Origin: Rhytidiadelphus loreus | Taxonomy: Eukaryota > Streptophyta > Bryopsida > Hypnales > Hylocomiaceae | Length of the DNA stretch: 64,000 bases | Assembly: GCA_947034895.1 (NCBI GenBank) | Contig: OX344765.1 | Location: 30,943,001 to 31,007,000 of the forward strand | Reading direction: 5' to 3' | Part shown: piece after piece, positions 1-9,999 of the stretch | Layout: each line of letters opens with the position of its first letter | Position numbering within the stretch: position 1 is the stretch's first letter | Notes under the pieces: generated by a model | What the model saw: the letters and a program-made list of their open reading frames with translations, nothing else | The model's database searches: none | What the model was told of the DNA's origin: nothing | Translations under genes and position numbers: made by a program

Positions 1-1850
1 GTCTACTTTGGCATGGCATTTCGAGAGAGGATGATAGCAGTCTTCATTTTCTATGACTTCATTTTTAGCGCCTATTTGCGAACTCCATTTTCAGTTCATG
101 TGCCGTGTTTGTGAACATGGGACTGCATTTCTATACATTGGATTGCTTTTTGTTGCACATTCTAGTCTCCAAAACGTTCGTGTATGATTTGCATGTACAT
201 AGTACTAATTCATGCTCTTTGTTCTACTTTGTGCATGTGCTCTCAAGTATTTCTAGATTCTAAGTGTTGGAATGTACTCATTTGAATGTGTTATGTTCTG
301 CAACTGTCTTTGGATATGTTAGACTTTTAGTCTCTATATTCTAACACCCTAATTCTTGCAAGGTAAACTCACTTGTGATGTAGTAAATGTTAGTCTAAAT
401 CCTACAATTTTTATTTATTTATAATGAACATAGGGTATTAAAAATGAACATGAAAAAAAAATTCAAATCAAATATAGGGTATGTAAAATATGATCCATTT
501 AGAAATTTAAGTAAAGATAGCCCCCTAAAAATTCCAGAAATTTACCTACATAGCCCCCTTCCAATAGGGGCTTGAACGCACGTGACGTATAAAGATATTA
601 CATAGTGCCCCCCCCGAGGGTTAGATTTAAGGCCTAGTGGTTAAGCAAGTGGAATTAATTCTATAAAGATCTATACTAAATGTAGCATTAAGCAGAATTA
701 GCATCTAATAGGTAGTTATTATGCCATATGGCTGTTGGCCTTCAAAAACTATTCACATGCCTTGGTAACTACTAGTCAGGGAGACTAATTAAATAAATAC
801 TAAGCATAATTAATATTTGTTAAGAACTCAAGCAAATTTGATTGGTCATATCTAATGACCTACATTGAGAAATTATGATGGTAAAGCTGGCATGTGAGAT
901 CACTAGAATGTGCAGCTTGTATGGTCAATACATGAGATGGCTACACTGTAAAGCACCTTGAGGCTTTAAGGCTCATATGCCAACTAATTTCACAATTGAT
1001 CATATTCAATTATGCAATGGTCAAGATTACGTTTAAATTAATAGACTATAGCTAGGCCTGTTCACATTACAAGAAGTTAGCTTGGAACTAGCAACCAAAG
1101 CCAAAACAAGCATTTCATTATTGTTTTTGGAGATTTTTGGAGCCTACCTGTCTATGAAGTTTTTTGAGCTATTTGCGTCTACTTTGTCACTATGAAGTTT
1201 CTGTGCTACTATGTTGCAAACATGGCTTCATCTCAATCTAATGCTACACATGTGGTGTTTGGGGGGGGTAGATTATTTCTTAGAGGTTTTCTGTATTTGA
1301 GGTTATAGAATATGCATTATTGGATTTTTTTCTTCTAGTGAAAGCTATAACATACGTTTGTGGGTTGTAGACACCTGGTGTAACCTCACTAACTATGCAT
1401 TCGTGTTGTGTTTTTGGAATGAACACAGGTGAGGCGCCAAACTTCTTAGAAATATTGGATTCAAAACTTGCTCCTATATTCCTCAAAACCTTACCTTTTC
1501 CTATGTTTTAGATGCTTTGCAATGTTCTATGATTGTAAAGTAGACTCATTCTTGGATATATTACACATACATATACATACATACAGATACAGTTACACAT
1601 ACACATACACATACATATACATACATATACATTGTGCAAGCTATGGTTACATGTCTATAGTGATTTTGACTATACATGAGCAAATGATCGATGGATAATG
1701 AGAAAACTTCTTTGCATGTAATACAATATTGGTGGCTAATTGTGAGAAAATGCCTTGTTTAGTTATACATTTTGTTCTAGCGTGGCAAAATTATTTGGTA
1801 ATTATTTTGACAAGTAAGATGTTAGAACATACTTGATAGATTAGTTGTAT
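1..1850. other. AT-rich intergenic DNA, no gene recognised
   Basis: No open frame here has a recognisable domain or a plausible exon structure. The stretch is AT-rich with homopolymer runs: eight C near 606 and eight G near 1261. Apart from the microsatellite at 1560-1636 I see nothing I can support. Confidence 0.6.
1560..1636. repeat. ACATAC/ATAC-type microsatellite
   Basis: A run of short units alternating ACATAC, ATATAC and ACACAT. It encodes a Tyr/Thr/Ile/His low-complexity reading on the plus strand, which I treat as a by-product of the repeat and not as a protein. Confidence 0.85.
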
Positions 1851-2147
1851 GCAGCTAATAGTCGGTACCATTTCGAAAAATAAAAACTGGTAAAGCAAAG
1901 CTTTTTTTATTTAGTAAAAAATGAAATTTAATAAGCTCCCAAGAAATTGGGATGTTCCAGATAAAAACATTTTTTTCTAATAGCCAACCGTTCCTGCATT
2001 GCAGGGGGAATAGTGAAGGAAGCAGGTTTAAAACAGTCTTCTGGAGGACCGAAAAAACATCTAATGATCCACCACGACGTTGTCGAATGTGATGTATGGC
2101 ATACATCTCCGCAAATGTTGGATGTGAGGTATTGACAAACTTATCAT

Positions 2148-2357
2148 ATGGATTTTTTAGCATTTGAGGCTTTAGTTAATTTATTAACACCCTTTTCCCG
2201 TCCCACTGCTGTTACATTTGTAAGACCCTCCATTCCGATTAAAAAAAAAGTGAAGCTTGTTCTATATCAATTAGCACATGGTGTAAGTTGTGCTAGAATG
2301 CACAACTTATATGAATGTGGTGTCGTGGTGAGTCTACTATTTGGAAATATACAATGA
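2148..2357 (+). pseudogene. Harbinger-like transposase N-terminal fragment
   Basis: The 69-codon open stretch reads MDFLAFEALVNLL, then VRPSIPIKKKVKLVLYQLAH GVS and an LYECG segment. The order (acidic-Phe-Leu helix, RP-x-IP, basic patch, LYxLAHG, then a helix-turn-helix-like LYxxG) resembles the N-terminal domain of plant PIF/Harbinger transposases. This rests on recalled family pattern, not a search. No DDE catalytic domain follows, and a stop ends the frame after about 70 residues. If the match is right this is a decayed fragment with no function. It could also be a chance open frame. Confidence 0.4.
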
Positions 2358-2359
2358 TT

Positions 2360-3090
2360 TTTTGTCAAGTCCTAGGAACTAGAAATGATGGTTTATTCTT
2401 CCATTTTTTCACATACCTCATGGCAATCGACTTCAAAACATTATAGATAGTTTATGAACATCACTATTTTACCAAACATACCTGATGCAATTGACGACTA
2501 TTTAATACCACTAATTGAATTTGTCAAAAATTTGTATAGGAGTGAAGTGTTTAGATTAAGGTTTTGTATTTTAGATTTGATTCAAAATGGGATTCATTAC
2601 TTTCTTCTAGATTCTATTTAAATGGAAATAATTATATTGTTTCAATTTATAAAAATGAAATTTCCTTTATATTGCATTCCAATCTAACTTCAATGTAAAA
2701 GCACAAACATTTGACAAACGTATCAATTTAAAAAAATATAAAACATACAATGTTGCTCCTGTGGTCCTGCTCGTGGACGTGAAGCTGAAGGGCCACCTGT
2801 AGGGATAGAAGAAACAAGGGGAGAAGCTTGAGAATTCAATCTACTAGACGAAGGTGTTGAACTACTTGAGAGAACCATTTGGAGAAAATTCTCTTCTTCC
2901 ATGCTCACAAAATTTGTAAAATAACTTGAAAGCAAGTAGCAAAATGGAAAGAGACCCTAAACCCTAAGCCCAACCCCTCAGCTTGCTTGAAGGCAATTTC
3001 AAAAAATTAAAGTAAACCTAAATTCCTAGCACAAGTTGTAACAAACACCACACAATTAAATTTTGGAGGGTCTACAAGCCCCTTAACCCT
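2360..3090. other. AT-rich intergenic DNA before the MITE cluster
   Basis: A minus-strand Ser/Pro-rich frame at 2723-2935 has no domain I recognise and I do not call it. A plant telo-box-like run (CCCTAAACCCTAAG) lies near 2954. Nothing else can be supported. Confidence 0.5.
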
Positions 3091-3099
3091 ACGAGGAAG

Positions 3100-3566
3100 G
3101 GCCAGGGTGAATTGACCCCCTCATTGCCCCGTTTTACTCCTGGGGAAAACACTGTGGAATTTTTTATTTGCAATCAGATGATAAAAGTTGCAAATTCTGA
3201 ATTCAGATTTGCAATCAATGGCCCCTAATTAGCGGCCAGGGTGAACTGACCCCCTTGCTCGGCCCTGCGGGCAAACCCTGGAATTATTTATTTTCCACAC
3301 ATGAATTTTTTTGCAAATTTTAAATTCATTTTTGCAATCAGAGACCCCAATTTAGTCTAGGGTGGTCAAGAGTATACCCTAGAACGGCTCAAAATAGGGA
3401 GCTTTTTTTTTACATGCACCCCTGGTAATGCCGAGCGAGGGGGTCAGTTCTCCCTGACCCTAATTAGCTAGTGTGTGTAGAAATTAGAAAAATCACAGCA
3501 AAAATTAGGGGGCTTTTTTCACAGTAACCGCTGGACGGGGCAATGAGGGGTCAGTTCACACTGGCC
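3100..3566. mobile_element. MITE, outer copy, 9-bp target duplication
   Basis: The left end reads GGCCAGGGTGAATTGACCCC followed by CTCATTGCCCCG. The right end is its imperfect inverse (CGGGGCAATGAGGGG, then TCAGTTCACACTGGCC). The flanks are ACGAGGAAG (3091-3099) and GCGAGGAAG (3567-3575), a 9-bp target-site duplication with one mismatch. There is no coding capacity. Terminal inverted repeats plus a 9-bp duplication fit the Mutator-like superfamily; the superfamily assignment is inference. A second, related element is inserted inside it at 3234-3459. Confidence 0.85.
3234..3459. mobile_element. MITE nested inside the outer MITE
   Basis: Ends GGCCAGGGTGAACTGACCCC and the inverse of GGTCAGGGAGAACTGACCCC. 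It is flanked by a perfect 9-bp duplication CTAATTAGC at 3225-3233 and 3460-3468. The tip matches the outer element, but the following bases differ (CTTGCTCGGCC here, CTCATTGCCCC outside), so this is a sub-family member that landed in its relative. Confidence 0.85.
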
Positions 3567-3640
3567 GCGAGGAAGAAGCCCCCGAAACTTATATGTGCTA
3601 GTCCCCCCCCGCACTTTCTTGTTTGCTTATTATCTGCGAG

Positions 3641-3712
3641 GGGCGACTCGCCAGGCGGTGGCCAAGTCCGCCAGGCCGGGTTCCGCCACTCCGCCAGGCG
3701 GAAACCGCCACC
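3641..3712. repeat. GC-rich cluster of CGCCAGGC motifs
   Basis: Three copies of the motif CGCCAGGC lie within 55 bases (near 3649, 3669 and 3692), two of them inside the near-palindrome CCGCCAGGCGG. This is unusually GC-rich for the surroundings. No function is assigned. Confidence 0.5.
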
Positions 3713-3808
3713 ACCTTGTTTCCCCGCATGTGCGTGGGGTGAGATCTGTCCTTATAAGCTTATAAGCTAAATCTATTCAATTGGGGTACGTTGTATTGGG
3801 GGCACCAG

Positions 3809-4058
3809 GAGCAACTCCGGAAGCAGCAGCCTCTGGCGGTGTTACGTCGACTGGCCCCGCGGCTGCATCGCCGTCGCTGCCGAAGGGAAACTGGCCTTCT
3901 ACGAAAACGCCGAAACCCCCACCCGTGCGCAGCCTGGTGAAACGGGTTCGACTTGAACGCGGCGGTGTGGGAAGCCGAGGAAACGGACGAAACCATTGCA
4001 AGGAGGGACTGGAGAATCCTCGCAATGGCAAAGCAATGAAGATCAGTTCCTCGACATG
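3809..4058 (+). pseudogene. Pseudo-exon 2 of the 190-codon gene (direct copy)
   Basis: This matches exon 2 of the intact gene at 47147-47459, from just after the CACCAG acceptor to the CCTCGACATGA segment. Small indels shift the frame: the DLNAAV and EERLENL segments are still readable in the DNA but not in one frame. The 3' end of the exon is deleted and fused to sequence that lies about 240 bases downstream of the intact gene. No exon 1 precedes it. Confidence 0.75.
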
Positions 4059-5392
4059 AATGGAATGTCATTCTAGAAGTTGTGTTGTAATAAGCAGGTT
4101 CGAGTTCGCCAGACTGACTTCTGGTTTTCCCTCAGAGTTGTGAGTTTCCCGGGGCATGTTGTTCGTTCACTTGAGACTTTGGATCTCTGGGAACGGACGT
4201 TGTGGTAGTGTTTTTCTAGTGTGTGCCAGCTTCTTCTTCTTTTGCTTTCACTGAGGTAGCTTTCCAGGAACATACATTAATTCGTTTGTGGTAATGTTTT
4301 GTTATCCATGTTGGTCTTAGGGTCAGAGTTGGTCTGCTGGTTGGATTAAGTATTTGCTCTTCCAAGGCAATAGTGGTTACTACACCTTCTATACCCAAGC
4401 CTGGGGTTTACGATTATGGACATCAAACTTGTAGCGAAGAAGAGACCAAGATAGTAAGCATTACAAGAAAACAGAGCTGAATTAAAAGAAAAAAACTTCA
4501 CAAAGCACACTACAGACGAGAGAGACTGTTAGAGGATTAGGAAATTAAGAAGCCAAAACTCCAAAAGGCGCCAGTTATGTCTTGACACTCAAAACTTTTC
4601 AATGTGCAGAAGGAAATTTTCTTGTCCATGCTGCTCTCGAGGGGACTGTACAAAGGAGGCAGTGGGGGTCAAGATAGATGCTTGGGTAGAGCAGAACAGA
4701 GGGGGTCGAGGCAAAAACCACAAGCCTCATACCTCTATCCATAGCTCTCCATGGATCTGCTGGCTTAACTTTTGGAGTCAAAAGTATCGAGGACAGAAAG
4801 ACCTACAGATATTCAAAGCTTTTGTGCTCCCTATCGAAATTGGACTGCAACGAAAAGAAATCAGCTCTTCCTTCAAGGTATGTGCAACCCAAATCGTCAC
4901 TTTAAATGATTCATTGCTCTTTCCACATTTCAGGGTGCATATGTCTTCGTAAATTTCCAAACAACGATCACGCACCTTGTGATTTGAATGAGGTGGATTC
5001 ACACACCCTGCCGATGCTTCAATTCCGTCCAGCCTTTGGGGATGCACCATTTCGAAAACGATGCTCAGTCTACATTTGGTACTCACAAAGTCGTCTTTTG
5101 GATGAGAATGGGCACGGGCGAGTCTACTTGAGAAGTGAATCCTTGTTTTTTGTTGTTTTTTGTTTTACTTTTTAAACAAATGAAACGAAACTTCATTGCC
5201 AGAAAGGAGAATACAAACCGACCAGGCAAGTAAACCCTTGTTTCGAAGATGCAAGAAATCAGTTGCTTCACAAAAACATAAAGTATGTGCTCCCGTACCC
5301 CATAATCATCACTGCCCCAAATGCAAAACCAGTCCTACATTAATGTTCACAATCAGAACATGGATGAGAGTCGAGGAAAGTTAGTTCCCTCA

Positions 5393-5763
5393 CTGGAGGA
5401 AGTCGTAGCCCAAGCTTCCATGTCAAGCCCTTTCTCCAAAACAGTGATCATCACCTCCCTTAACGCCGCGTGGTTTGCATCGAATTCCAGCATTATCGAC
5501 ATGTTCCTGTCAAGCTTCCGTTCCGGGGAAGGGACCGAAATTCTCCTCAAACATGTGGCGATCGTGTGCGTGGACCAGAAGGCGTTCGAGCGATGCGTGG
5601 GGATTCACGATCATTGCTTCAGGATGATGCATGTCTCCTTGTCGAGTGGACTTCAGTGGGAAGAAAGCGTTTATGAGCGGGGATTTTGTCAACATGATGT
5701 GGCGAAGGATTCAGTTCCTTGGGGAGGTTTTGCAACTGGGGACGGTGCAGCTTCATCTTCTCG
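5393..5763 (+). pseudogene. Glycosyltransferase pseudo-exon 2
   Basis: Homologous to exon 2 of the intact transferase at 51002-51418. The first part reads LEEVVAQASMSSPFSKTV and continues through DMFLSSFRSGEG to HDHCFRMM. An insertion and replacement around 5628-5640 shifts the frame, and another change near the exon end turns GYNF into an unrelated reading. The donor GTAACG after TCTTCTCG is still present. Promoter, exon 1, exon 3 and exon 4 are missing, so no transferase can be made. Confidence 0.85.
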
Positions 5764-6355
5764 GTAACGAACTATCCGATCCTCTCTCGATTTCTCGATG
5801 GATTGAAATATTGTATCCTCTCGTGTTTGGACTGGTGTTGATCTCCACTGTGTACTTGGCTTGCGCAACAATGTTGGGATGAAGCTGGAATGCACATTCC
5901 CGTGGACATTGCTTTGAAAGTATGGTCATATGAAGATGCCAAGTACGCAGTGGAGATGCCACTGGGATGACAAGAACAGGGCTTTGAGTTTGCTTGATGC
6001 CAGTCCAACACTGCTGCAATGAATGTCCGTTGTGTTGGCTTGCAATCCTAAGAACTGTAATGACGCTGTGACAGTCTCGCTACTGCACAGAGCTTTGAAA
6101 ACTTAGGATTGAAAGTGTGGATTTCTTACGGTTCATGGTATGTTTGCTCTGAAGGTAACTATGTTTACATGCAATCATCAGGTTTAGCAAAGTGAATCCA
6201 ATCCATGGGTATAGCTAAATTTAGTCTTAGGACTCTTGCTTAATGCCGCCATAGCTTACAACCAGTGAAAAATATATCTTCATTTGAGGGTTTAGGGTTT
6301 AAAGCTTGGATCCACGGGTCCATGTGGGCATTTGAACGTGGAAGAAAGTTCTCAT

Positions 6356-6689
6356 ATCTGAACTCATGATTGCCAAGTTACTGCATTGATACCTCCTTGT
6401 TGAGCAAAGAGAAACTCAGCATAAACAAAACAACATCGATGCCTGCCAGATAACTTTATCCTCTTCTTATGTTTCCGTATGTCGAATAGTAGGAGATTTT
6501 TTGAGCTTCGAGATGAAGAACGTCAACTAAAACAAATGCTTGAATTTTCTTTGCTACAGTTGTTGAATCGACCTTTCGACCTTCACTGACACGAGAGTGT
6601 TCACAAAAGAAAGTCGACCTTTTTTCTTCACCAAAACAACCTCGCTTGAAGAAGGCGATGCCACGGAAATCCTATTCCCCGGTCCGTAG
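6356..6689. other. Unique junction between direct and inverted copies
   Basis: Left of this stretch the window follows 47-52 kb in direct orientation. Right of it the window follows 31.5-47.5 kb in reverse. I found no counterpart for these 334 bases on the right side and no gene in them. Confidence 0.6.
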
Positions 6690-8449
6690 CGATTTTATCA
6701 TTCCACAGTTTGAAGTAGCCTGAGTCTTGAGCAGGGGAGGAGTTGCAGCAGCTCATGTCGAGGAACTAATCTTCCATTGCCTTGCCTTTCCGGAGATTCT
6801 CCAGTCTCTCCTAGTAGTAAGCCTCGTCCATTTCTTGGGCTTCTCGCACCGCGGCGTTCAAGTCGAACCCCGTTTCAGCGGGGCTGTGCACCGGGTGGGG
6901 GATGGGCGTTCTCGTAGAATGCCAAATTCCCGTCGGAAGCGACGTCGATGGAGCCACGGGCCCAGTCGACGTAATCACCTTCAGAGGAGTCGCCGTAGTT
7001 GCTCCTGGTGCCCCAAATACAACACACCCCAATTTAATAAATTTTTCTACTAAAGTTCAGCTTCAGTCCTCTTACTCGTCACTCTAACTTCTACTTCATT
7101 GCTATGTGATTATCGATTCAGTACACTTACTCACACTATATAGAGACAGAATTAGAATTGAGATGTTCTATTAGAGACATAGACATCCAGGGTGCCTGTC
7201 TGTGTACGCAGCAACTATGGGAGCAGGAACTATGGTAGTTGCAGCTATGGAAGTAGGTCCCGATTCTACATTTTAGCCCACTTTATAAAGTCACTCAAAA
7301 CAATATCGTTTAGGCCTTCTCTAAAACAACGGTATAGAATAATATCCTGCTCGTGAAGCTCTCACAGTATCATTCCCTTAGCACAGTTTCCCACTTGAAA
7401 ATTATAATACTCAGTTTTAGGTACCGATCCGTAGCTTCGAGGTCTACGTTAAACAGCCATGTCATGAGTGGAAAGTAGAAATGGCTTCAGTTATGGTGGT
7501 GCTCCACATCGCTTTCTTTTGTTTCAGTTCTAAGGTAACCACAAAAACTGTGACACGAGGGATCACAATGTCGGCTCTACGAAATGGACTTAATACACGT
7601 AGAATGTATTCAACTAAACTTGCAGACTCTGGCTCCAGAGATCCCACTCAGTTACGGCTACATTGACCGACCTGTTCAGGTAGTAGTCTGCTGTGAAATG
7701 AACAGTCATGAATTAGTTGTGGCCGAATGTACCCTCTGGGTTCATTCTAGAGCATTTTTTTTGCCACTCGAGACATGGCTTTTCGCATGTTCCGATGGCC
7801 AACAATTTTGTTTCAGAATACGGTACCTGTCCATTCTATAGCAGGCTACACCACAATTTCTAGAATTTACACTACAGTTATCAATTTAACACACGCCATG
7901 CCTGCATAAGCTTACACAAGTGTAAAAGTACTACATAAAACGAACGTGACCATGACACACAAATTAAAGTAATTAAGAAGAGCTGATGGACACCGGCCAT
8001 GTCTCTCACTTGCCAACTTGCCGGCTCCCAGACATCCCGCATTCCAGAACAGAGCATGCAGAATTGAAAGCTACTAATTGGCACACATTATAATGATTAT
8101 ATAATTATGACGACTACAACAAAATAGCTAGTCTGATGTATCCTGGCGTCAGTGCATGTATCGCAATTGAAGAACCAAATCCTGTCACCCATCCAAAATT
8201 TCACAGTTTTAGGGACGGAAACTAGCAGGACGTGCCCCAATAGTCGGCTAGTTCACAACTTGCTTGACTCACAGAGAAGTTGTGAATATATGCTACTTTA
8301 AAACTAGTGCAGTCGCTCGATCAAGCAACCAAACTCAAACTTTAGGGAGGAAGTTGAAATCATGTCTCGTAGAGAAATTCTCAGCCATTGTCCGAAATTC
8401 AAACTAAGTGAGGAGAGTCTACTTAACTCCAGAGAAACCGCATCCAGAG

Positions 8450-8572
8450 AACCCATTCAATTGCATACGAGCGCAACTCAAGTATTCTACAGCGAGAGTA
8501 TAGAATTTCACTCTATTTCATACTCCAGCAGTAAAATACTGGAGTTGCAGTCGGGTGCGAGTGAATGGATTT
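8450..8572. repeat. Long imperfect hairpin (left copy 1)
   Basis: Two arms of about 58 bases pair around a short AT-rich loop. The outer part pairs AACCCATTCAATTGC with the inverse of GAGTGAATGGATT, and the inner part pairs GCAACTCAAGTATTCTAC with GTAAAATACTGGAGTTGC. It is the inverted-arm partner of 45586-45707. Confidence 0.75.
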
Positions 8573-9364
8573 CTTAAATGCATTTCTCTGGTGCACCATA
8601 GGTTAGAAAGAAAAATTTAACAATCCACAGAGTAAGCTCTCTAACTCCAAATGCCAGGAGCTCCCAATTTCTGAGAAAATGCAACAGCAGCTGGTTGAAA
8701 CATAAAAGCATTGCTCTCAAGCTAGCTAGGAATGTTCTTTCCACATCGACAAGAGATAATTAAAATACAAAATGTACTACCCAGTTTCGTCTTAGACCAT
8801 ATGAAAAGATTGAATTAGCTCGTCGACCTCAGTGCGGGTGTTGCTGGGAGATCGAATTAGTTTGACCACAAGCGAATTCCACCTACGAGGACACCGAGCC
8901 AGAGATCGATGCTCGGATCAATGGAATTCAACATGGGGAATTTCATCGAAACGTAGAAACACTGATCTCAAACTAGAGCACCTGTTGTCATATCCACAAG
9001 AGGAAAATCAAACACAAAATGCACTCTCTACCCCGGTACATATATTCTAGAGCATTTTTACCCCACTCAAGACATGGCTTGAGCTTAACGCATGGCTAGC
9101 AATTTTGTTACACATCCAAACCAGAACAGTTTTAGAAACTGAGACTGGCAGGATATGCCCAGTAATCAGCTAGTTCACAACTAGCTTGACTCACAGAGAA
9201 GTTCTCAATCTGATTCGACACTACTTCAAAACTACTGCTGTCGCTCCATCAAGCAACGAAACTCAAACTTAATGGAAGAAATTAAAGAGTCTCAGAAATA
9301 CTTCTCAGCGGTTTTCACAAAGGCAAGAGAGTCTAATTAACTCCAGAGAAACCGCATCCACAAA

Positions 9365-9485
9365 GAGCACACCAACCATACTCCAGAGCAACTCAAGTAT
9401 TTTACAGCGAGAGTATGGAATTTCACTCTATTTCATACTCCAGCAGTAAAGTACCTGAGTTGCAGTGGGAATGGAATGTGTGCTC
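9365..9485. repeat. Long imperfect hairpin (left copy 2)
   Basis: Same hairpin family as 8450-8572. GAGCACACC at the left pairs with GTGTGCTC at the right, and CAACTCAAGTATTTTAC pairs with GTAAAGTACCTGAGTTG. It is the partner of 44682-44807, but the outer stem sequence has diverged. Confidence 0.7.
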
Positions 9486-9999
9486 TTTTTAAATGCATTT
9501 CTCTAGTGCACCATAGGTTAGAAAAAAAACCAGTAAGCCACAAGTTAAGCTAGCGAATTCCAAATGCAAGCAACTCTCAGATTCTGAAAGAAATCAACAG
9601 CAGCATAATAATTTAAAAAAATCATCGTCAACTCAATTCCAACTACCAGGAACTCCCAGACTATGGCGACATTCAGCAACAGAACGAAAGATGAAACTAT
9701 CGAAGCTATCCAGGAAAACTAATTAATTGTCGCCATATCCACGAAGGAAAATTAGTATACTAAGCTAGTGCACTACCAGTGTAGTCGTCGACAGGAGAGT
9801 GCTGGACCGGCGCATCGACAACAGCCTAGTGGACCGGACTGTCCTCTTCTTGCTTCGCTGCCATAGACTGCCATAGACAGTGTTGTGGTTGTCCAGTGGG
9901 TCTGCTCGAAGATGTCGACCATGCTGCGAACCTCGCCGTCATCTCGTTTGCTTGCAGAGCGGAATGAACCTCAGTGTGAGGGATCCATGAGAGCACTGC

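Larger units (their letters stand above)
3777..6355 (+). repeat. Direct segmental copy of 47117-52000 (shortened)
   Basis: The segment follows the right-hand locus in the same orientation. It starts at AATTGGGGTA just upstream of the small-gene exon 2 and ends after the TTTAGGGTTTA motif in glycosyltransferase intron 2. Compared with the right copy it lacks about 47395-47702 (exon 2 tail and downstream) and about 49005-51055 (promoter, exon 1 and most of intron 1 of the glycosyltransferase). Many substitutions are visible, so this is an old duplication. Coordinates of the ends are approximate. Confidence 0.85.
6694..9988 (-). pseudogene. Left-arm dead copy of the 190-codon gene
   Basis: The pseudo-exon 1 (9988 down to 9776) keeps the ATG, but its sixth codon is TGA where the right copy has CGA. 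It also lacks the segment encoding VGGAPATRRPEIDLNNP. The pseudo-exon 2 (7004 down to 6694) keeps FDLNAAVREAQEMDEAYY but then has TAG for the Glu codon. A second TAG follows KAMED, and the normal stop TAA is AAA. The CACCAG acceptor is kept. Several independent lesions make this a pseudogene of the intact right-arm copy. Confidence 0.8.

Noticed and set aside
3777..4059. Several overlapping frames of 84-103 codons on both strands
   Set aside because: All overlap the GC-rich pseudo-exon 2. None matches the intact exon's frame along its length.
4602..4952. Frame with SCPCCSR near the left direct copy, and its relative at 48525-48710
   Set aside because: Both copies have the start of the frame but diverge through indels. 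Neither strand gives a continuous conserved protein, so I treat the region as non-coding.
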